The translations under genes were made by a program, and so were the position numbers. Below, one piece after another: positions 22,084-33,928 of a DNA stretch of 64,000 bases. Numbering within the stretch: position 1 is the first letter of the stretch; the number at the start of each line of letters is the position of its first letter. The stretch lies in NCBI GenBank assembly GCA_020205615.1, contig CM035169.1:14081258-14145257 (forward strand). Direction: 5' to 3'. The notes beneath the pieces were generated by a model. That model made no database searches. It worked only from the letters and a program-made list of their open reading frames with translations, and was not told where the DNA came from. Origin of the DNA: Panax quinquefolius (taxonomy: Eukaryota > Streptophyta > Magnoliopsida > Apiales > Araliaceae).

Positions 22084-24446
22084 CATTCAGGCACCACCTT
22101 CGTCCTCGGAGTTAAGAAGAGCCGGATCCAGCTGAGCAGCAGATAACTTCTCTTTACTTCGCTCTCGGTAGTCTTCATAGCCCTCTGAATAGACCTTCAG
22201 GATTTCGGCATTAAGCTCATCCGAATCCCTATAGTCCGTCTGAATCTGCTTCCGCAACTCTTCGGTCAGAAGAGGGCCCCGTCCCTCAAGTTCTTTTATT
22301 TTATGATGAAGTTTGTGGCGCTTGGCTTTATGTCTTCGCTTCTCGTCCCGGGCCTTCACCTGAGCCTCGCCAAGTTGAATCGCCAAGCCTCGGTTGGCTG
22401 AGGCGAACTCCTCATTTTTGGCCTTCAGGAGTAGGTTCTACTCTCGACCGGTAGCCGTTCATATCGCTTAAAACTTGTTGACCGGCGGACGACGCAGCCA
22501 ACTCATCCTCAGGGCCCTTAGCTCGTCGTCAGACGTCTTCAAGTCCATCCTAGCTCGATCTAGGTCTCTTTGAAGGCCATCGATAGTATGAAGAGCATCT
22601 TCACGATCGGCCCTTTCTCGAGCCAGGATCGATTTCAGCATGTTGATCTCCTGTCTCATAAAATCCTCCTCGGCCTCACCATTTATGTGCCTCGGACGTA
22701 AACGCCCGAAGACAGCGTTGGCCTGCATATGTTCAACAGTGTTCAAATCAGTGTTCAGATATCTAAACAAGAGCAAAAAAAAAATAGAAAATAAGGAAAC
22801 TGTACTTTACCTTAGCCAAATAGCTCATCCCCTCGTCAAGCAGATTTCCATCCGTATGATCACTGAACCGATGATCATCAGCGTCCCGGACGAAGGCTCC
22901 GAAAAAATTGAAGGGGAAATTTGCATTGAATCGAGGCCACAGAGTTGGGGACCCCATAGCCTCAACATGATAACCCTGACCTGAAGGCCCGGGTAGTTCG
23001 GGGGAGGGTCTCGGCCTTTCAGGAAAAGGAACTGGCTGTTCGGGAGGAGGAGTTGGGTCCGCATATATAGTCTCGGGAGAGGGAGATCTGTTCGGAATGG
23101 GTTCCCGTGGAGATGGGGCAGATGCATAACTCGGATGGCTGTCAGATGAACGCTTCCTCTTCCTGGACAGCGTTGGAACAGTTTCATCCTGCTCACCTTC
23201 TTCGGTAATTTGTATTTCTACAGGGGGAACGAAGGGTGTGATGGTTGAAGACTGAGGCACCCTGAGTTCTTCGGTGGTCAGGGGGGTTATTTTGGTTTTT
23301 AGTTTCTTGATTCGGAGAATACTTCTTCGATCGGGGCGATCGAGTAAGCCTCCTCTTGGGGGGATTGATTTGGTGGTGGGCTCAGTTTCTGGGATGGCTT
23401 CAGAGGGGCTGGGAAGAGGTGTTGATCGGGGTTTTCTAACGGCCCTCCTCTTCTAACGAGGACGAAGGGGTCTTTCCAATCTGAGAACCTCATCGACTTC
23501 GTTCTTCCGTTTCTAACTTCGTCGGTGTGTATCTCGGAGTTGGCTCGACCGGGGATAGCTTATTGGTGGATTCTCGGCTGACTTAGAAGATTTCCCAGAC
23601 AAAAAATCTTCAAACTCCTTTATTTCTGAGGAGCTCGGTCTGATCAAAGATACTGCACAAAACAAACAGTCCTATGTTAGATTCCACATCATAAAAACTT
23701 TTTCAAATATTTATATATAAAATAGACCGATGCTTACATTTATGGTCATATAACCATGCCTGCTTCGAGAGGAGTCCATACTTCCATTCCTCCTTAGGAA
23801 AATTGTCGAAAAGCTCCATCATCTCAGCTTCCCGTTCTTTAGAAATATCTCCGAAGTCAGTAGAGATCTTCTCGTCAGTGGCCCAGTTTGGTAAAGAAGA
23901 GATTTCAGAACCTTTGACGAAGAACCACTTCTCGTGCCATCCCCTATTGCTCGAAGGAGTGTTCACCAACGAACGCCTCTCAAACTTTTCCCCCGATTTC
24001 GGAGAGTGTTTGCTGAGAGCCTTGAACCCCTTCTCTCTGGACTGGACGATCTTGTACATAGTGAAAAAGAAGTCGAGAGAAGGCTTAATGCCCAACTCAT
24101 GGCAGAAAGCAACAAAGGCCAAGATGTGAATATAAGAATTTGGTACCAATTGGGCGAGCCCCACGCCCAAAAACCCTAGGATAGTCACTATGAAGACGTG
24201 TAGAGGGAAACGAACCCCCTTCTCAAGTAAGGTCACAGGGACGGCTGTCCAACCTTCTGGCCGTTGGTACATTTTCTCATCGGATCTGGGAGCCCTAACC
24301 GCGTGAGTATCCGGAATGTGATATCGAGATCGAATCCTCTTTAACTTTCGGCCCGGTGACAACGGAGGAGTGTTGGCGTCACGAAAACGCGTTACGTATT
24401 CTGTAGTATTCAGAAGGAGTTTTGGGGATTTTTGGAGGAGGATTCT
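22084..24446 (-). pseudogene. Antisense ORF of Tat element (putative gypsy-type transposon domain)
   Basis: On the strand opposite to gag-pol a degraded long coding region runs from the solo LTR at 24447 down to about 22084. The N-terminal part (24362-23703) has SRYHIPDTHAVRAP, FPLHVFIVTILGFLGVGLAQLVPNS and ELGIKPSLDFFF, the pattern of the plant 'putative gypsy type transposon' domain. A Pro/Ser/Glu-rich middle (23260-22800) and a Glu/Lys/Arg-rich coiled-coil-like C-terminus (22776-22087) follow. Frames change at about 23600, 22760 and 22440, by introns or decay. Antisense ORFs of this kind are known in some Tat elements; their function is unknown. Confidence 0.78.
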
Positions 24447-26129
24447 TGTAAGACCCCGAATTTTATGAAATAAAAGTATTCAATTTTTCTTATAATTACT
24501 ATTCAAGAAATGGTTAAATTGATAAAAGTTAAAGTTAAGGGTGATATATGAATTTTTTTCAAAATACACAGTGGTTATAAAATATTCATTGTTGTCGGGG
24601 AATATTCGTTTGGTGGTCGTGGAATATTCTTTTCTGCTTTGGGAATATTAAATGCTGCCAGCAGCCCATTTTGGGCCCCATAATGAGAATAACCGCCGGG
24701 ATGAAGAAAACGACAAAATTAAGTTTTTATAAATAACGGCGTAATCGTTCTGAATTAACAACTTTGTTGGAATACCCGGTGGTTAAAATACGATGTCTGG
24801 CGTGTTCGCATGCGTGAGCACGATTTTACACGTATTTTTGAATTATTGATCCTTACATAAGAAGGCACTACTCAATAATTGTTAAAGTAATTCTTGTTCA
24901 ATATTTTATTTTATTGATTCAATAATTGTTGCGTTGATATTTTATATTATTGTTATTTGATAATTATCAACGCACAATATTTCTAGTTATCGGATCGATA
25001 ATTCATATTATTTGAATAATATTATTAGATAACACTATTGGCAATGTCTAGAAAGTTACATCTAAGGAGAGGTTTGGTCACCTAATTGCGGCGCCGATGA
25101 GAGAAATTCTTATTGGAAAGCCCCTTTTCTGAGGAACCGCACAGTTGTCATTATTGTGATTACGTAATATTATTTGTGAATAATTAGTTATTGATTTATA
25201 TGATAAGAAAATATTTATTTGATGTGGATATAAATAATATTTATTTATGTATTTATAAGTGAAGGAATTAATGATGAGGTGTTTTATCAAGATATTTGTC
25301 GAAATGGAGAACAAAATATGGGATTTTCGAAAAATTAGTTTATTACTTGATTTTGTAAAATCCATAACTCTTTAATGTATAATGAGTTAAGAGATGAGCC
25401 ATATATCAAAAGAAAGCCCTAGAAGTAAGCTAATCTGTAGAAATTTGAATCACCCAAAAATTCTTTGTAGATATTTCGTGGTGAAATTTTGAATGAAATC
25501 GTCCCAAGGACTAATAGTCCAAAAAATCGGTGTTCTTCAGCTATATTATGAGTTATAAATTTTGATCCGACCGTAGGATCGTTGTAATTTTTGGATATGT
25601 TATACATATATATGTTGAGTATATGTCCACAAATTTTGAACCGTTAAAATGAGCGTATGATTTGTTATGAATTTTAAGAGGTAAATCGATTCTAAATTTA
25701 GGTTTTGGTGGAAAATTCTAGAATTGAGTGGGCCCCACTCTTGGTTGTTGGGAAAGATGGCTGATTTTTTGGTGGGTGGAATAGTAGCGGTAAAAGCCAT
25801 CGTGTAGCAGTCAAGTCTTCTTGACGTGCTAACATTTTCCTATAAATAGAGGGCTAAGTTAGAATTGAAAATCACACCGTAAACATAAAGCTTTCTTTTT
25901 CTCTCTAGATTATTGAGTGTAATTTGTGAGTATTTAGATACTTGGTGAGTTGATATTCATCGATCTGAAGTTTCCTTGATGTCATATCCGATATCCCGTC
26001 GAAGTCTTTTTTTTGAGGTAAGGGATAGTAAGGGATATTATTTTTTTTTCGTAATGATATTATTTCTTGATATCATTATCTTTGAAATGTTGATCTGAAG
26101 TTTTATCAAATTTGGAACTTTTTCATGTC

Positions 26130-26310
26130 GGGGTTACTATTCATGAGTTCTTATTCACGAGTTACTATTCATGAGTTCTTATTCACGATTCTTATTCACG
26201 AGTACTATTCATGAAGCGTGAAGATGTTTTTGTGGAATTTCTATCTTTTGGTGTCAGATTCTTATTCACGATACTGAGACTATTCACGATCTCGACACTA
26301 TTCACGATAT
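26130..26310 (+). repeat. TTACTATTCACGAG minisatellite, second copy
   Basis: Shorter version of the array at 15630-15930, with units ending in TTCACGA(G/T) and TTCATGA. Confidence 0.8.
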
Positions 26311-27489
26311 CAAAAAAAAATAAAATTTCTTCTTTTCGTCAAAATATCTATTCGGATACTAGCTTTGATTGTATCCATGTTTTGATCATTCTTGAATTTT
26401 ACACCACTAGGATTATTTTGAGGTATTTTTGGATGTATAGATTAGGAGTTATGGATTTTATGAGAAAAGACTATTTTAAAAGTAACTATTTATAACTCCT
26501 TGCGGTTAACTCCAAAATTGATGAAATTTTTATTGAGAGTACATCTATATAATATCGATTATACTCTGTGAATTTTGGAATTTTTGGATAAAAGTACAAT
26601 TTATGATAAATGTTTAAATATTCTAATGGTTTTGGCCATATGAAAAATAGTAAATGAATTTTTAAAATTTGAGAAAAATATATGTTCAATATGGGACTAT
26701 TTTATGCTAAATCCCGGAAAAGAAATATTTTTAAAAGCGATTTGGTATTTTTCATGAAAATGTTCTAGTTATGAGTAAATGAATTAAATATGTTATGTGA
26801 AGTAAGAAAATTGGAAAATATGATTTATTGGCTTGAGAATCATATATGAGATATATCAGATTTTTATGAGGGTTTTGGTTAATGATGATGAAATCTTATG
26901 AGTTTGGCATTTTAGATGATTAAATGCATTAATTATTAAAGTGTAAATAATTGGATTAAATTATTTATAAGTTTGAGAAATGATTAAAATATTATTATAA
27001 TATTAATAATATTAGATTATGAGATTTCTAAGTGATTTATAACATTTGGATTAAGGTGTTATAAATATGGATATGAATTTTATTATGAAACTTTATCTTT
27101 TAGTTAATCGAGGTTACTTATGCGCATTATCACGGGACTATGTACGAATACGGGTACTATTCACAATAAATTGGTTTCTTCTTCTGACCAAATTATCGTT
27201 GATTTATGAATCTTACTCTTGAAATTAAAATCATGTTTTGATTATATTGTTTTTATATAACATTCTTATAACCCTAATGATGATATTTCTCTTTGACTTG
27301 AGTGTAAAGATGGGTAGATTATTGGTATGATCGTGACCATAGGTTCTCTTTGGCCGATGGTGCAAAAGTTGAATTGTTGATTTGGTATGATCATGACCAT
27401 TGAATTTACAATTGAATATTTTTAACTTAAGTGCAAAGGTGAATTGATCAACATGGTTATAATTATTGTTATATAACTTCTGAAATGAT

Positions 27490-27775
27490 TATGTATTTCT
27501 TTGATATATGAATATCTTTGGCTCGTAATGCAAAGATGACTTTTGTTGTTGAATATCTTTAGCTTTGTAGTGCAAAGATGAATTATTGATGAATATCTTT
27601 GGCTCAGTAATGCAAAGATGACTTTGTTGTTGAATATCTTTGCTTTGTAGTGCAAAGATGAATTATTGATAAATATCTTTGGCTCGTAATGCAAAGATGA
27701 CCATTGTTGAATATCTTTAGCTTTGTAGTACCGTTGATGAATATCTTTGGCCCGTGGTGCAAAGATGAATTTATT
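27490..27775 (+). repeat. GATGAATATCTTTGG tandem repeat, second copy
   Basis: Five to six units of about 50 bp, alternating GAATATCTTTGGCTCGTAATG and GAATATCTTTGCTTTGTAGTG types. The array keeps a minus-strand frame open by chance (27422-27841), which is not a gene. Confidence 0.85.
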
Positions 27776-28942
27776 AAGATGATTATGAGCGAGGCTGTGA
27801 TTTGGTATAACCATGATCTTTGATGTTTCGGGTAAAGACAATTGATGAAAATTATCTTCGCCTTGGATGCGAAGAGGAATTTAGAATCACAATTATGATT
27901 ATGAGTTATTCATATGATTGTGGAAAGGAACTGTTGATTGATGTTACTGAGGATAAAATATTGTTGGTGGACTTTTAACGTGGAGAAGATGATATACTTT
28001 ATAGTCTATTTGACTCTTTTAATGGATTGCTTTCGTTCAACTGCAACTATGGTTGAAAAGTTTTATCATCTACCATATGTTCTAAATCTACGATTCATTC
28101 TTGATGAAGACTATTGATAATTTATTTATCTTTAGTCATAATATTCTTTATTGAGCTAGTTGTGCTCATCCTTTTGTTTCACAATTCCTTTCGTGTAATA
28201 AAAGTGTAAATTTGAGTTGAATGGGGATAACAAGGGAATAGAATCGGTGGTCTATAGTTGTTGAGGTTCTCCTAAAGAGTATGAAAATAATTTTATTGAG
28301 GGCTTTAGTGTGTTGTATTTTATTCATCATTTAATAGTTATTTTTGGTGAATTAAATAGGGTGAAGCGAATCCAACTTTGGAAGGTGTTTTATGTCACTA
28401 TCATACAAGATGTCTAATGACATACAAACTTCGTGTTATCATAAGACATGGTTGTGCTTTCCACTTCTTTGAGTATATTTACAAGCACTACCTATATAAT
28501 CTTGGTGTTTGTTTGGAGTATAATACCAAATTAGAGACAGTGGAGATAATGATATGTCAAGAGAAGACTCGCCATTGGGAAGAATATGATAGTAATCTTC
28601 TTGTTTTTCTTTGGGGTCTATTAGGTTGACCAAGGATAATTACGTGGCCATATGATATCTACCATAACCTAAAAGCATGGCCTCCCATGTATGAAAGGTT
28701 TCCTTGAGCACTTCCCAAAGATTCTAATTTCTAAAATAGTTTTTGACTATACCTTTATGTAAGGTGTCATTGTGACGTCTTTCTGATTGGTATATATTTG
28801 TATCCAAACTCACAAAGATATGTGTTGTTGTATTTTGCACGACAATTATTGTAATAAAGTTGTAGTTATTTTTCGTACCATATATTTGGCGACTTAGAAT
28901 GGGTTGGATGGAATGGACCTATTTTGGGGTCGTTACAATTCT

Positions 28943-29431
28943 TATCGGTTTTCGTTCCTTTGGGATTCGAGGTCGAGGCTTCTTCGCGGAGATTAGGGTT
29001 TGGGGAAGCGGTGTTGATTGGTGTTACTAGGAGGGTGAACTTTGTTCTAATCTTGAGAAGCCATTTTGTGATTCGCGAGAGGAGGAAGAGAGTTCGAGAG
29101 AAGAAGAAAACTCAAAAGCGCTCAAATTTCAAATGGGCGGTAAAAGCTGTCAAATTTGGTAAAGTTTATCTTTTATCTTGATTTGCCACGATTGGTGTAC
29201 AAGGCCCAAGACATTAAATGTTAGTAATGATTTAGAATTTGAATGGAAAGCGTCCCTGCCGGGTCCGGATATTTATCGACAGGGCCTTTCTGATTTGGGC
29301 CTCCGTTCTCCTCTCATTTCATCTCATGAACCATAACCGGATACATTTCGATTACTTCTCACTATGAACCTTTAGTAAAATATAATGGACCATTTATAGT
29401 TTTCTATTAAACATTCTGTTCAACAAAAAAA
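28943..29431 (-). other. 5' part and leader of Tat antisense ORF
   Basis: Sequence cut off from 22084-24446 by the solo LTR. In minus-strand sense it runs straight into the antisense ORF once the LTR and one ATTCT copy are set aside. It contains Lys/Arg/Pro-rich coding-like text and stops. It may also hold the promoter of the antisense transcript. Confidence 0.5.
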
Positions 29432-29442
29432 CTAGGGGGCAA
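29432..29442 (+). other. Polypurine tract of Tat element
   Basis: CTAGGGGGCAA directly before the 3' LTR, the expected position for the plus-strand primer. Confidence 0.75.
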
Positions 29443-30069
29443 TGTTGGGTCATGATATTTTCCCTCTTTGGGCCGAGTAAATTGGGCTTACTCATTTAAT
29501 TAATCTATTGGGCCTTCATTATTGAACCTTGAAAGTCACTGGGCTATTTAACTCCATGAAATCGGGTCGGTTCATTGGACTAACCCATTAGACATTTTAA
29601 TATCTATTACTTTGACTTGCAATGATGAAAAAGCATTACAGTTGACTAAAACACCGCCCTACATTAATGTGGATGGGATCATAATGGTTAAATTGGTAGA
29701 AAAACAAACTAACTAAAAGTAGTGGATAGATCGCATGCGATCGGCGAAACCATCGGATCGGTAATGTGGTCGGATAGTAGTGGGTGGCACGATGTCCCGA
29801 AAAGAGAAATAACCTAGCAAGGAGGTCTTCACAAACAGGTACGTTCACATTCATATACACATACACACAACTGAGAATTATGATCACTCTCAATACACTA
29901 GACATTACATCCTCCATTGTTAACCTTGTGAACACGTATACTAACTCTCACGCTGAGCTTATCCCCACGGTCCGTAAATCGAAGTTTGTGGTGTTTATCG
30001 TGTTTCTTGTCTGCGGGATCGATCGTCAAATACGTGATTGAGACGTTGAAGAAGATCTTGGCGTTAACA
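29443..30069 (+). repeat. 3' LTR of Tat element
   Basis: 627 bp, TGTTGGGTC to GTTAACA, paired with 11091-11724 and followed by the CTATT target duplication. It ends 165 bp from the stop codon of the receptor kinase gene. Confidence 0.92.
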
Positions 30070-30234
30070 CTATTGAAATACACCTATTAATTAGTTCATG
30101 GATGGATTTAGAAGCTCATGAAAAAACTTTAGTATGGGGTTCCGTAGGCAATTTTGTTTTAAAACATTCCATGATATTGCAACATGAAGGATTTCTATGT
30201 GAAATACAAATTTATGTAAACTCTTCATTAGAGC

Positions 30235-33200
30235 TTACAATGAGGGAGGAGGAGAAGAGCTATACTTCAAATCCCTTTGGCTGGCAGATGAAATCCTAAC
30301 CAACATAGCAAGCACCTCCTTCATGTTTGGCCTAGCCTGCGGGGATTCTCTTGCGCAACTTATTCCAATCCTTAGCAACTCACACAATTCCTCTGCTCCT
30401 TCTCCTAGCCCCCAAACCAATAGCGCCACTGGCACCAATTTTCGCAAAAACCTTTGTCGTCCGTCACCCATAACCCGTCTAGCCCACTCCACTAGGCATT
30501 CTTCTCCCCCATCCACCGCTCGCCTCCCAGTTGCTAGCTCCATCATTAGCACCCCATAACTATAAACGTCGCCCTTTGTTGTGGCCTGCCACGTCTGTCC
30601 ATACTCGGGGGCAACATATCCAACCGTTCCTGCCACCATTGTGCTCACATGACTCCCTCCAGCATCAACAACTCTAGCAAGCCCAAAATCCGTCACGCGT
30701 GCTTTTCCGTCTTTATCAAGTAGCACATTGCTAGCCTTGACATCTCTGTGCACAATAGCAGGGAAGCACTCGTGATGCAAAAAGACTAAAGCACGGGCAA
30801 CATCAAGTGCTACATCAATTCTTCGCCTCCATATGAGACGAGTTCGATCAGAAACAAGATCTTCCAAGCTCCCACCTACCATGTACTCATAAACTAACAA
30901 TTTTTCAGAGCCATCAAGGCACCAACCGTAGAGTGTCACAAGGTTAGGATGAGGCCAACCGAAGCCATTACCAGTGAGTACCTCCATTTCAGCTCGAAAC
31001 TCTCTTTCCCCCTCCGCACCTTCTCTTTGTTGCTTCTTTACGGCTACTTCTCTCCCATCCGGTAGCACTCCTTTGTAGACTGTTCCAAATCCTCCCCTCC
31101 CAATAATTCTATCATCGGAAAAGTTCCCTGTAGCCGTTAAGATGTCTTTATGTGTGAATGTTGTTTTGTCCAAACGAATGACCTTAACTTCTTTATCCGA
31201 TAACCATGGTGAAGATCCACCAGAGCTCGAGCCACTGTCGTGTCGTTCCTTTGCATTCTCCAACAGATAATTTGGTGCGTCTGCCGGGTTTTTTACCACA
31301 AGGCAGACTATGATGCTCATTATTGCACAAACTAAGAAGGCTAGTGCTAGAGCGATAAGCACCACCAATGCACCTATTTTGGTAGTCTTTCTTGGGTTAC
31401 CATTGGTACTCGGAGGATTATCTGTTGTGTTGTCCATAAAAGGTGGAAGGTGCAACAATGGGTCGCCAAGAAATGACCATTTCTCAAATGTTGCCAATTG
31501 CCCAGTCCCCGGTATAACACCAGAAATATAGGGATTGTAGGAGAGATTAAACTTGCTAAGATCAGTCAAGTTATTCAAGCTAGTAGGAAATGCTCCAGAG
31601 AAATTGTTATATGACAAATCAAGGTTTAGTAAGCAACTCATTCTCCCCAATTCCATTGGAATTTCTCCAGAAAACTTGTTTTGCGAAATGTTGAGGACTA
31701 CTAGTGGCATCTGTGCAATCTCAGCAGGGAGTGTACCATCAAAATTATTAACACCCAAATGCAGCATACTAAAGTTCTGCATTTTCCCAATTTCACGAGG
31801 GAGTTCACCCAATAATCGATTATAACTAAGCTGAATATAACCGGATATCTGAAATGTTCCAATATTTGTACCTGGTGCACAAACTGGGAATAGGCCATAC
31901 CCTTTAAGCAAGCTGTCCCACAGGCTTCTACATTTCTTCATTGTAAGGAGAGTATACACAAAACTAAATGGAGGGTAATCTGCGGGTATCCACCTCTTCA
32001 AAGCTGAGCACTCCCCAGAACCAGCAGTGATTCTATCATTTTCACGATTCAACAGAAACGTTGGCACCGGGTTCTTGCCAATGCTTGCCACTTCAGGTGG
32101 CAATTTCCCAGAAATTTTATTGTTTGCAAAGTTCAACCATAACAAGCTGCCACAATTCCCCAAGTCTGGTGGAATTTCACCCGATAAGTCATTGTTTGCC
32201 AGCATCAACCACAAGAGGGAGCTTAGCTTTCCCAAACTTGGTGGAATTGACCCATTAAGCCTATTGAAAGAGAGATCAAGGGCTTGGAGTTGTGGAAAGT
32301 TTCCGTATTCCACCGGTATATTTCCAGTGAACTGATTAGAGGCTAGAAACAAGTACTTCAAGCTTAGTATCTGAGAAAATGCAATAGGTAAATGACCAGA
32401 TAAATTATTGTAACTCAGGTCTAACCGAGAAATGTTTGGTAAACTGAGAACTCCTGAAGTATATAACCCACCAGTATATGAATTTCCATGCAAAAGAAGA
32501 AATTTCACTTGGGTAATTCGCCCAAGTATTTCTTGTATATCACCTCCAAAGTTGTTCCTGCTAAGATCCAGAAAGACCAAGTTCTTGAGGCTAATTAGGG
32601 ACCCTGGAATTTCATTGTAAAACTTATTGTTACCAAAAAAAAGTGCCTGCAGATTCAGAAGTGACCCAATCTCTGGTGGGATTCGGCCTGTGAAACTATT
32701 TCCCCACAAATTCAACACCACCAAATTCTTGCAATGTGAAATCTCCTTCGGAAATTCTCCAAATAATAAATTCTCAGACAAGTCCAGAGCTTCCAAGCTG
32801 CAATTCTCGGAGAAAACCCATGGTTGTATTTCGCCACTAAATTTGTTTTCGGATACCTCAAACTCTTTAAGCCTTTCGAATGCAAACTGAAAATTTCCGC
32901 TTAAATTATTGGAGCTAAAATCAACATACTCCAAATTCCAGCACCCATCAAAGGAGTTTCCAATTTCACCAGTCAAATTATTTGAAGAAATATTTGCAAC
33001 CACCAAACTATTGCAAATTCTTGGAAAACTTGACTGAATATCACCAGAAATTCTATTGAGAGACAGGTCAAGAATTTCCAGGCTGTCGAGTCCAGTGAGG
33101 TTGAGCTCGCCATCAATGATGTTGTGCGAAAGGTTCAAGAACTTGAGGTTCTGGCACCGGCCTAAGTCGGCCGGAACTGGCCCCCCTATTGTATTTCCCG

Positions 33201-33928
33201 ACAGGTCGAGTGAAGTCAGCTCCGGCAAGGCCGAAAAGTTTTCGAATATTTCTCCGGCTAAGTTGTTGTTGGAGAGGTCGATTCCGGTGACTCGACTGCG
33301 GTTGCATGAGATTCCGGGCCAGGTGCAGGGTGACAAGTCCATTGGATTCCATTGGGTGTATCTTCCTCGATTTACGCGATTTTGATCTTCAAGGAATGAC
33401 CTCAGATTGAGCAGTACTTGTTTATCAGTGTCCATTGAATTTCCAACAACATATTTACCTGTAATTCAGAACAAGAACATTAATTAGTCTAAAATATCAA
33501 GAAATTTTATTAGTCAACTCTGTACCTGCCAAGTACAATCATATGAATAATCCTCGGAAAACTCAAACTCGTATAAAAATATGATTGACCCATCAAAAAT
33601 TATGCCATGCAAAATCTTCAAAATCATGCACGAAGTATGTTAACGCAACAAATAATTTTCAAGATCATTTTATCCCAAAAATCATTAAATCAAGAATTCA
33701 ATATGTATGAGAAGTACTAATTAGTCTCCTATTTAAAATTCAGCAATCACTACTAACGAATTGACATATGAATAGATTTTCTTAGGGAATGAATTCAGTG
33801 GGAAAATGATGCAGGTTGATTATAATCCAAAAAGATCAAAAGTCAAGGAATTGGTAAGTACCGGTAAGTAAGATGAAGAAAATAAGTAATGGAGCAAGAC
33901 TTAGTTGAGCAATTCTGTCTTCTGGCAT
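30235..33928 (-). CDS. NILR1: LRR receptor-like serine/threonine kinase, At1g74360 type
   Basis: Exon 1 (33862-33928) encodes a hydrophobic signal peptide (PLLIFFILL). It splices TTACCG|GTACTT to ATTACAG|GTAAATATG in phase 1, and exon 2 (30235-33458) completes 1096 residues. The N-terminal cap SPCTWPGISC is followed by about 20 leucine-rich repeats. An island domain at about 500-555 (AGSGECSALKRWIPADYPPF) breaks the repeats, as in hormone and peptide receptors. A transmembrane helix lies at about 717-745. The kinase domain spans about 800-1075 with GRGGFGTVYKG, VAVKK, HRDVKASN, DFGLA and APEYGQTWQATT all intact. The order and island match Arabidopsis At1g74360 (NILR1, nematode-induced kinase); orthology is inferred. 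It acts at the plasma membrane and the ligand cannot be told. The start is chosen for its signal peptide. Close to a Tat element downstream. Confidence 0.93.

Larger units (their letters stand above)
24447..28937 (+). repeat. 4.5-kb solo LTR inside the Tat antisense ORF
   Basis: Starts TGTAAGACCCCGAA and ends GGGTCGTTACA (TG to CA), with a perfect ATTCT direct repeat on both sides (24442-24446 and 28938-28942). No internal retroviral sequence is present, so it is a solo LTR left by LTR-LTR recombination. It is of the same family as 14166-17571 and 51916-54651. It separates the antisense ORF from its 5' part. Confidence 0.92.
11091..30069 (+). mobile_element. Ty3/gypsy Tat-type retrotransposon, nested and defective
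   Basis: The element runs from TGTTGGGTCATG to GGCGTTAACA in both LTRs and is flanked by the direct repeat CTATT (11086-11090 and 30070-30074). Internal order on the plus strand: gag, protease, reverse transcriptase, RNase H, a second archaeal-type RNase H, integrase, a tandem-repeat tract. A long antisense ORF follows on the minus strand, then a polypurine tract. The extra RNase H and antisense ORF are known marks of the Tat lineage. The span is 18.98 kb, of which about 7.9 kb is two later solo-LTR insertions, leaving about 11 kb, normal for the lineage. All coding modules carry stops or frameshifts and the LTRs are visibly diverged, so this is an old dead copy. Confidence 0.93.

Noticed and set aside
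27422..27841. Minus-strand open frame of 139 codons in the solo LTR
   Set aside because: It runs through the 50-bp tandem repeat, has repetitive low-complexity translation, and is absent in the homologous LTR at 14166.
32027..33385. Plus-strand open frames opposite the receptor kinase
   Set aside because: Shadows of the repeated codon pattern in the leucine-rich repeats.
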